This document shows, piece by piece, positions 1 through 5,713 of a DNA stretch of 5,713 bases. The notes below the pieces were generated by a model. It saw only the letters and a list, made by a program, of their open reading frames with translations. It was not told where the DNA came from and did no database searches. The position numbers and the translations under genes are program-made. Positions within the stretch are counted from its first letter, which is position 1; every line of letters begins with the position of its first letter. Origin of the DNA: Eubacterium sp. (GTDB taxonomy: Bacteria; Bacillota; Clostridia; Lachnospirales; Lachnospiraceae); contig JAFSTZ010000159.1 in the NCBI GenBank assembly GCA_017445525.1, forward strand, positions 1 to 5,713. The letters are read 5' to 3'.

Positions 1-2333
1 TCTATACAGTTTTCTATGGCGACGGAGTAGTCTATCCCTTCAAGGTTCATAAGTACGTTGTGGAGCGGATCCTCGGACTGTGTATCTTCAGCGGTTTCCT
101 CATCCTGAGTATTCATGCCATCATCTGCAGTAGAAGAGTAGTCATCATCGTCCTCATCAAAATACGTATCGGACAGCTCGACGATTTCTTTGGGCAGGTA
201 CTCTATCAGCATGGCCTCGAGCTGTGAGCTCTCGATGGGCTTAGAGAGGTAGTCGTTGAAGCCCGCATTTATATACAACTCCCTGGCGCCTGCTATGGCG
301 TTTGCCGTGAGTGCGATATAAGGTATGTTTCTGTTCGGGTTGTTAGCAAGCTCGCGGATGTTCATCAGGGTCTCGATACCATCCATCTTCGGCATACGGT
401 GGTCTAAAAATACCATGTCGTACGTATTGTTCTTGATCATCTCTATGGCTGTCTTGCCGGACAGTGCGGTATCTATGTGAATCTTTGTTTTTTTCAAAAG
501 ACCCTTGAATACGGTCAGGTTGACCTGCATATCATCGACGATGAGTACGTGTGCTGCCGGTGCGATAAAGCGTTCATGATATTTATCTGCCGAACTCAGC
601 GACTTCTCGTACATGGTGTTGTAATCGCCGATGGGTTCCCAGTCGATGACGCCCTGATGCACGCCGAAAGAGAAGTCTGATCCCTTGCCGTAGATACTCT
701 GTATCTCAAGCTTGGTTCCCATCAGATCGAGAAGTCTGTTTACGATATTCATACCCAGGCCGGTTCCCTCGATGTTTCTGTTGCGCTTTTCGTCGAAGCG
801 GGAGAAACGCTCGTAGATATGATTTATATCCTCCTCCTTCATACCGATGCCGGTGTCGATGACCTGGAATTTGAGGATGATGGAGCCACGGTTGACAGAC
901 TCGTAGTCTACGTTCATGGTGATGGAGCCGGTTTCAGTGTACTTAACCGCGTTGGTAAGCAGGTTCAGCACGCACTGCTTGATGCGGATCTCATCTCCGA
1001 AAAGCATATGAGGGAGTGAATCGTTTACGTTTACAAACAGGTTCAGGTTCTTTTCCTTTGCTCGCGACGTGATCATATTTGTCAGGTCGGAGATGGAAGA
1101 GGCGAGGTCGTACTCCACAGGGATGATCTTTAGCTTGTCGGCGTCGAGTCTCGAGCTGTCCAGAAGGTCGTTTACAAGGGACAGCAAAGTACGGCTGGAG
1201 TCCTTGATCTCGAGCGCATATCTCTCGATCTGTTTGTTCTGCGACTCGCGGATGATGATCTCGTTCATGCCCATGATGGCATTTATAGGGGTACGTATCT
1301 CGTGTGAGACCGTCGAGAGAAATGAGCTCTGCGCGTCGTTTGCTGCTTTTGCCACAAGCAGCTCGTTGAACATGGTTATACTCTGGCTTAGGTCTCTTCG
1401 CAGTAACTGAGTGTGGAAAAATATGTATGTTACGAGTATAACTATGAGTATAGCCATCATGATCAGAAGGCTGTTCTGCTCGATGGATGTGACGGATTCC
1501 TCGTTGGTCCTGGTGCGTGTTGTGATGGATGAAAGGTGCTCAAACAGCTTTGCATTGTTGTTGTGTATGGTGATGTATTCGCTGTCCAGACTGATCATCT
1601 GCATGATGATCTCACGGCTTTTTTCTATAACATGGATGAGCGGTTTGAGCTCAGGTACCTCTGCAGAGTCTACAGTTATACTACGCTCCAGTGTGCGCAG
1701 TACGCCGTAGATCAGCCAGCTGGCACCACCGACGGTGTTTCCTTCAAGCACACCTGATGAGTAGTTGGAGACCGTCGTTGTCAGATTGTATGCCAGATCC
1801 AGATAAGACTCTCCGCTGGGTAGCTTGTCAGAAAGACGAGTTGAAAGATACGAGAGAGTAGAGTACAGTATCTCGTCATTCTCAGTGTATTCTTTATATA
1901 ATCCCTTGTTTGTGGTATATCCTCTGGTTTCCGATATCTCGGCAAGCTTTTTGTAGTTTTTGCTGAGTCTTTTTATATCTCTTGATATGTTCTTGATATC
2001 ATTCACAGATTGTGCACTCAGGAGACTGTCGTTGGCGATCTGTGCCGCCTCATCCATCTTTTCGAACTTATCCAGTATCTCGTCTATCCTCTTCATGGAT
2101 GTATTGGTAGTGTTTTCGAGAGTGCTGATCTCGTATTGATAGTTTGCGATGGTGTTTAGTCGGCTCATGATGTTGGTATTGACGTTTGAACGCCACAGAG
2201 CTATGACTGCGATGATACCTATAAATACCAGCGACCCCACGGCTGCAAAACCGAGGAGACGGATCTGACCGCGGATACGCTTTAAGAAGCTGTCGCTCTC
2301 ATCGGTCATGGGAGTATCATTTTTCTGTCTCAA
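1..2333 (-). CDS. Hybrid sensor histidine kinase (TM-ectodomain-TM-HisKA-HATPase-REC-HPt), C-terminus cut by window edge
   Basis: This is a membrane phosphorelay kinase; 777 codons are visible, with no stop before the left edge. Seen in the translation: a first membrane helix at about residues 26-47, a mostly polar, helix-rich ectodomain (about 48-288), and a second membrane helix (about 289-311). The HisKA H-box SHEIRTPINAIMG follows with phospho-acceptor His344, then HATPase N-box LLTNAVKYT (Asn461), G1 box DTGIGM (Asp493) and G2 box EGTGLGM (about 522). A receiver domain has Asp600/Asp601, phospho-acceptor Asp644 in FLDHRMPKMDG, Thr676 and Lys698. An acidic linker (about 722-756) leads into a segment, GIDYSVAIENCI, that looks like the first helix of an HPt domain; the HPt histidine would lie outside the window. 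Only about 32 residues separate TM2 from the H-box, so there is no room for a HAMP domain. The start chosen is TTG, supported by its ribosome binding site. The gene lies 18 bp behind the Cache-like sensor gene, probably in one operon. The signal and the final response regulator are unknown. Confidence 0.93.
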   Translation of the reverse strand, partial: MRQKNDTPMTDESDSFLKRIRGQIRLLGFAAVGSLVFIGIIAVIALWRSNVNTNIMSRLNTIANYQYEISTLENTTNTSMKRIDEILDKFEKMDEAAQIANDSLLSAQSVNDIKNISRDIKRLSKNYKKLAEISETRGYTTNKGLYKEYTENDEILYSTLSYLSTRLSDKLPSGESYLDLAYNLTTTVSNYSSGVLEGNTVGGASWLIYGVLRTLERSITVDSAEVPELKPLIHVIEKSREIIMQMISLDSEYITIHNNNAKLFEHLSSITTRTRTNEESVTSIEQNSLLIMMAILIVILVTYIFFHTQLLRRDLSQSITMFNELLVAKAANDAQSSFLSTVSHEIRTPINAIMGMNEIIIRESQNKQIERYALEIKDSSRTLLSLVNDLLDSSRLDADKLKIIPVEYDLASSISDLTNMITSRAKEKNLNLFVNVNDSLPHMLFGDEIRIKQCVLNLLTNAVKYTETGSITMNVDYESVNRGSIILKFQVIDTGIGMKEEDINHIYERFSRFDEKRNRNIEGTGLGMNIVNRLLDLMGTKLEIQSIYGKGSDFSFGVHQGVIDWEPIGDYNTMYEKSLSSADKYHERFIAPAAHVLIVDDMQVNLTVFKGLLKKTKIHIDTALSGKTAIEMIKNNTYDMVFLDHRMPKMDGIETLMNIRELANNPNRNIPYIALTANAIAGARELYINAGFNDYLSKPIESSQLEAMLIEYLPKEIVELSDTYFDEDDDDYSSTADDGMNTQDEETAEDTQSEDPLHNVLMNLEGIDYSVAIENCI

Positions 2334-2340
2334 ATCTGTT

Positions 2341-2347
2341 TCCTCCC
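2341..2347 (-). promoter_or_regulatory. Ribosome binding site that supports a TTG start for the hybrid kinase
   Basis: On the minus strand GGGAGGA lies 7-8 bases before TTG at 2333. The first in-frame ATG (2309, eight codons later) has no purine-rich site at a suitable distance. The site sits in the 18-bp gap after the stop of the upstream sensor gene, which fits co-transcription with independent ribosome entry. Confidence 0.75.
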
Positions 2348-2351
2348 GGCT

Positions 2352-3344
2352 TTAGCCATTTATATTTATATTGTCGATGTCAGTATAATCATCCAGGTTG
2401 GCTTCGATCTCTGCGATCTTGGTCAGACGTTTTTTGACCTGCCTGCACAGGAAGAACAGCAGGATGCCTGAAAGTATGATGATAGCAGCAGAGAGTATCA
2501 CATACAGGCTTCGGAGGCCTTTGTTCTCACCCATCAGTGTGTCTTCCGGGATGGTAGACGTGATGAACCAACCGTTTATAGTTTTGTCGGATGCGATGAC
2601 GTATCCGCGCAGTATGGTCTGGAGATGATCTGAAGACGCTATCACCTGCGACAGGTCCTCATTTAATTTGCTTCCGACTTCCTCTTCATCCTCGCCGGTA
2701 TACAGTAGTGTATAGTCCGTTGTTGTCATACGGAGAGTGAGGTTGTAGTTCTCCTCGGCATCGTAGAATATCGGATCCAGACTTTCTTTGAGGATGGATA
2801 TGAGTATGATCGATGACGAGTTGATGGCCTTGGAGTAGTATATCCTCGAGTAATCGCCGTCCTTGCCTACCTTGAAGTTCTCGATGTCACGTTCACTGAG
2901 ATCGGAGAAGTACTCATATATCTCGTTCGGTGGAAAGTGCTTCAGTGTATAAGCATCTACCTGTCCGAGATATGTACCGTTTGAAAAGATGACACAGCAG
3001 TCACAGAAGTCATCTACAGAGGAGAGTGTGGTTATGGTCCTTCCGAGATTCAGCTCAGTGTTGACGGTTTGTTCTTCAGCCATCTTTGCTTCGTTGCGGT
3101 TATAGTTTTTGAAAGAATCGTTCATCGCGACCTGATCGCCGACCTGTATCATACGAGTCAGCTTTAGATTAATATTCTGCGTGATCTCTTTGTTCGTCGA
3201 TGACAGCAGAGATGAGGCAGTGGAGGTCAGCAGCGAGTTCAATGATAGAAATGTGCTGCCAAATCCGAGCGTGAATTGCATGATAACCAGTATCGTGCCT
3301 AAAAGTATAATAACTGATATAAATTTTATGTACAGTTCTTTCAT
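2352..3344 (-). CDS. Membrane-anchored extracellular Cache-like sensor protein without output domain
   Basis: The 330-residue protein has an N-terminal membrane helix (about 7-26) with almost no cytoplasmic N-tail, an extracellular region of about 250 residues, a second membrane helix (about 280-300) and a short charged tail (301-330). The extracellular part resembles a double-Cache (dCache) ligand-binding domain: a long helix after TM1, two alpha/beta lobes, and a closing strand INGWFITSTIP just before TM2, similar to the GWxxxxxIP ending common in Cache domains of chemoreceptors and diguanylate cyclases. No HAMP, kinase, methyl-accepting, GGDEF or EAL domain follows. Three clustered cysteines (114, 116, 117) lie on the extracellular side. 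It is the first gene of a probable operon with the hybrid kinase, so a role in presenting a ligand or modulating that kinase is an inference. The ATG is supported by AAGGAGG ending six bases upstream. The Cache assignment comes from pattern and topology only; the ligand cannot be read from the sequence. Confidence 0.85.
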   Translation of the reverse strand: MKELYIKFISVIILLGTILVIMQFTLGFGSTFLSLNSLLTSTASSLLSSTNKEITQNINLKLTRMIQVGDQVAMNDSFKNYNRNEAKMAEEQTVNTELNLGRTITTLSSVDDFCDCCVIFSNGTYLGQVDAYTLKHFPPNEIYEYFSDLSERDIENFKVGKDGDYSRIYYSKAINSSSIILISILKESLDPIFYDAEENYNLTLRMTTTDYTLLYTGEDEEEVGSKLNEDLSQVIASSDHLQTILRGYVIASDKTINGWFITSTIPEDTLMGENKGLRSLYVILSAAIIILSGILLFFLCRQVKKRLTKIAEIEANLDDYTDIDNINING

Positions 3345-3350
3345 CAGGAG

Positions 3351-3357
3351 CCTCCTT
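3351..3357 (-). promoter_or_regulatory. Ribosome binding site of the Cache-like sensor gene
   Basis: AAGGAGG on the minus strand, six bases before ATG 3344, is a near-perfect match to the anti-Shine-Dalgarno complement and fixes the start of the sensor gene. It belongs to a 9-base sequence, CATAAGGAG, that occurs again 172 bp upstream at 3524-3532. Confidence 0.85.
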
Positions 3358-3384
3358 ATGCGTGGCCTCGTAGTTTAGTATAGA

Positions 3385-3523
3385 AATAGTTGCTATTCAC
3401 GGCTTAGTGCAACGGTCGGAATCTATGATTCCGGGCACCGTGCCTATCCGTAGCGAAGCGCAGGTTTCACTCTTCATGCGGAGAATCCGTGTCTTCGGCA
3501 CTCTATTGCTACTTCACAGCAAT
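3385..3523 (-). other. Structured leader of the sensor/kinase operon: several hairpins, possible cis-regulatory RNA or dispersed repeat
   Basis: Read on the minus strand, in order: a hairpin with six-base arms ATTGCT/AGCAAT and a 7-base loop (3505-3523), a small CGGA/TCCG hairpin near 3479-3489, the main interrupted hairpin (3409-3443), and AATAG/CTATT with a 3-base loop (3385-3397). If transcription starts at the predicted promoter near 3553, these lie in a 5' leader of about 200 bases. I could not match the stretch to a riboswitch consensus I know (c-di-GMP-I and -II, TPP, cobalamin, T-box). None of the hairpins is followed by a T-run, so they are not plain intrinsic terminators. Whether the leader is regulatory or only an intergenic repeat cannot be decided from one copy. 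Confidence 0.4.
3409..3443 (-). other. Interrupted 14-bp hairpin in the leader
   Basis: Plus-strand arms pair as GC/GC, ACGGT/ACCGT and CGGAATC/GATTCCG around a TAT loop, with a single-base bulge at 3411 and a GGC bulge at 3434-3436. The bulged triplet can alternatively take part in GGCAC-C-GTGCC (3434-3444), so two competing folds are possible. The complementarity is seen directly; the function is unknown. Confidence 0.55.
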
Positions 3524-3540
3524 CTCCTTATGATGGGGAG

Positions 3541-3666
3541 TGACATATAAGAATATTCTACTATATCGGTGCAAAAATATAAAGCAAAACTTACCAAAAA
3601 AGCAAAAAAATGAGAAAAACGGAGTAAACGGGAGCATTTTTAAGAAAAATAAAGAAAACTATATAA
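3541..3666. other. AT-rich intergenic stretch, no gene seen
   Basis: This stretch is strongly A-rich on the plus strand, with several A5-A7 runs. An open plus-strand frame crosses it but continues through the groES promoter and operator and lacks a ribosome binding site, so it is not a gene. Its likely content is upstream promoter DNA (A-tract/UP-element-like) for both divergent units. Confidence 0.6.
3560..3587 (-). promoter_or_regulatory. Candidate sigma-A promoter for the sensor/kinase operon
   Basis: On the minus strand, a weak -35-like TTGCTT (3587-3582) is followed after 16 bases by TATAGT (3565-3560), five of six matches to the -10 consensus. Transcription would start near 3553, giving a leader of about 200 bases. 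Other spacings are possible in this AT-rich DNA, for example TTGCAC with TTATAT, so the exact promoter is uncertain. Confidence 0.35.
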
Positions 3667-3684
3667 TTGACAAAGACTTTTATG

Positions 3685-3712
3685 TTGCATTTTTTTCTAT
3701 GAATGATATTAT
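3685..3712 (+). promoter_or_regulatory. Probable sigma-A promoter of groESL
   Basis: TTGCAT (3685-3690) is followed after 16 bases by TATTAT (3707-3712), with an extended -10 TG at 3704-3705. The predicted start of transcription, around 3719-3720, lies just before the CIRCE operator, the usual arrangement for HrcA-repressed genes in Firmicutes. A closer match to the -35 consensus, TTGACA at 3667-3672, has no -10 at the right distance. Confidence 0.6.
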
Positions 3713-3723
3713 ATGTACAGTGT

Positions 3724-3750
3724 TTAGCACTCATAGACATAGAGTGCTAA
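3724..3750 (+). promoter_or_regulatory. CIRCE operator (HrcA binding site)
   Basis: Perfect inverted arms TTAGCACTC (3724-3732) and GAGTGCTAA (3742-3750) are separated by exactly nine bases, matching the CIRCE consensus. It begins just downstream of the predicted groESL transcription start and ends 31 bases before the groES ATG. Known role: HrcA repressor binds here under normal growth, and repression is relieved on heat shock when GroEL is titrated by unfolded protein. The element also lies in the mRNA leader, where the hairpin may affect transcript stability. The hrcA gene is not in this window. Confidence 0.97.
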
Positions 3751-3781
3751 CAAATCGAACGACAGAAAGGAAGGATAGATC

Positions 3782-5713
<1,932 letters not shown>

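Larger units (their letters stand above)
3352..3532. repeat. Pairs of short direct repeats bracketing a structured intergenic stretch
   Basis: Two repeat pairs occur in the same orientation. CTCCTTATG is found at 3352-3360 and 3524-3532. TTGCTATTCACGGC (3390-3403) resembles TTGCTACTTCACAGC (3506-3520), differing by one inserted base and one substitution. The bracketed stretch has higher GC than the AT-rich DNA beyond 3541. This may be a duplication within the leader or the ends of an inserted small repeat element. No transposase and no coding sequence is present. Confidence 0.5.

Noticed and set aside
477..1757. Several plus-strand frames of 66-113 codons opposite the hybrid kinase
   Set aside because: The minus-strand frame encodes clear HisKA, HATPase and REC motifs throughout this interval; the plus-strand frames are its shadows.
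3346..3356. Palindrome AGGAG-C-CTCCT over the sensor gene's ribosome binding site, as a possible occluding hairpin
   Set aside because: Folding leaves at most a 4-bp stem with a 3-base loop, too weak to claim control of translation.
3397..3477. 26-residue minus-strand mini-ORF in the structured leader (ATG 3477 to TGA 3397)
   Set aside because: There is no ribosome binding site before the ATG, it overlaps the main hairpin on both arms, and it has no attenuator arrangement. It is likely a chance frame within the repeat-like DNA.
3502..3530. AAGGAG followed six bases later by GTG-AAG-TAG on the minus strand (a possible two-codon leader ORF)
   Set aside because: The ribosome-site-like sequence is one copy of a 9-base repeat and the frame is only two codons. 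It cannot be separated from chance.
3361..3540. Possible tRNA, T-box or known riboswitch in the intergenic region
   Set aside because: No cloverleaf, no GGTTCRA T-arm paired with an acceptor stem, no T-box AGGGTGGNACCGCG, and no c-di-GMP, TPP or cobalamin core sequence was found on either strand.
3667..3672. Consensus -35 hexamer TTGACA upstream of groES
   Set aside because: No -10-like sequence lies 16-18 bases downstream (only a T-run), and the good -10 at 3707 is 34 bases away. The TTGCAT/TATTAT pair explains the promoter better.

Overview
The window looks like a chromosomal piece of a low-to-moderate GC Firmicute, most likely a Lachnospiraceae-type Clostridium relative (Butyrivibrio/Pseudobutyrivibrio-like). 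This rests on the GroEL and GroES protein style, a perfect CIRCE operator placed just downstream of a sigma-A-type promoter, strong AGGAGG-type ribosome binding sites, and a large hybrid histidine kinase of a kind common in rumen and gut Lachnospiraceae. The genus is an inference from remembered family resemblance, not from a search.

Layout: two divergent transcription units are separated by a 437-bp intergenic region (3345-3781). On the minus strand, a membrane-anchored extracellular Cache-like sensor protein (2352-3344) is followed after 18 bp by a hybrid sensor histidine kinase (2333 down to 1). The kinase runs off the left edge after its transmitter and receiver domains and at the start of a likely HPt domain. 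On the plus strand, groES (3782-4066) and groEL (4083-5713) form the usual chaperonin operon. groEL runs off the right edge at or within a few codons of its natural end.

The intergenic region has two halves. The half next to the sensor gene (about 3352-3540) is comparatively GC-rich and full of short inverted and direct repeats, including a 35-base interrupted hairpin. It would form a long structured leader of the sensor/kinase mRNA, or it may be a dispersed intergenic repeat. The half next to groES (about 3541-3781) is very AT-rich and holds the promoters for both directions plus the CIRCE element to which HrcA binds.

Functionally, the left unit is a two-component phosphorelay whose input may come from two membrane proteins: a stand-alone Cache-like sensor with no output domain, and a kinase with its own helical ectodomain. 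The right unit is the HrcA-controlled heat-shock chaperonin. I see no evidence that the two units are related beyond sharing the intergenic region. The most notable oddities are the structured leader, a Cys in place of the near-invariant Gly after the catalytic Asp of GroEL, an Arg-containing GroEL tail where Gly/Met repeats are usual, and the output-less Cache protein paired with a hybrid kinase. I found no CRISPR array, transposase, tRNA or rRNA.
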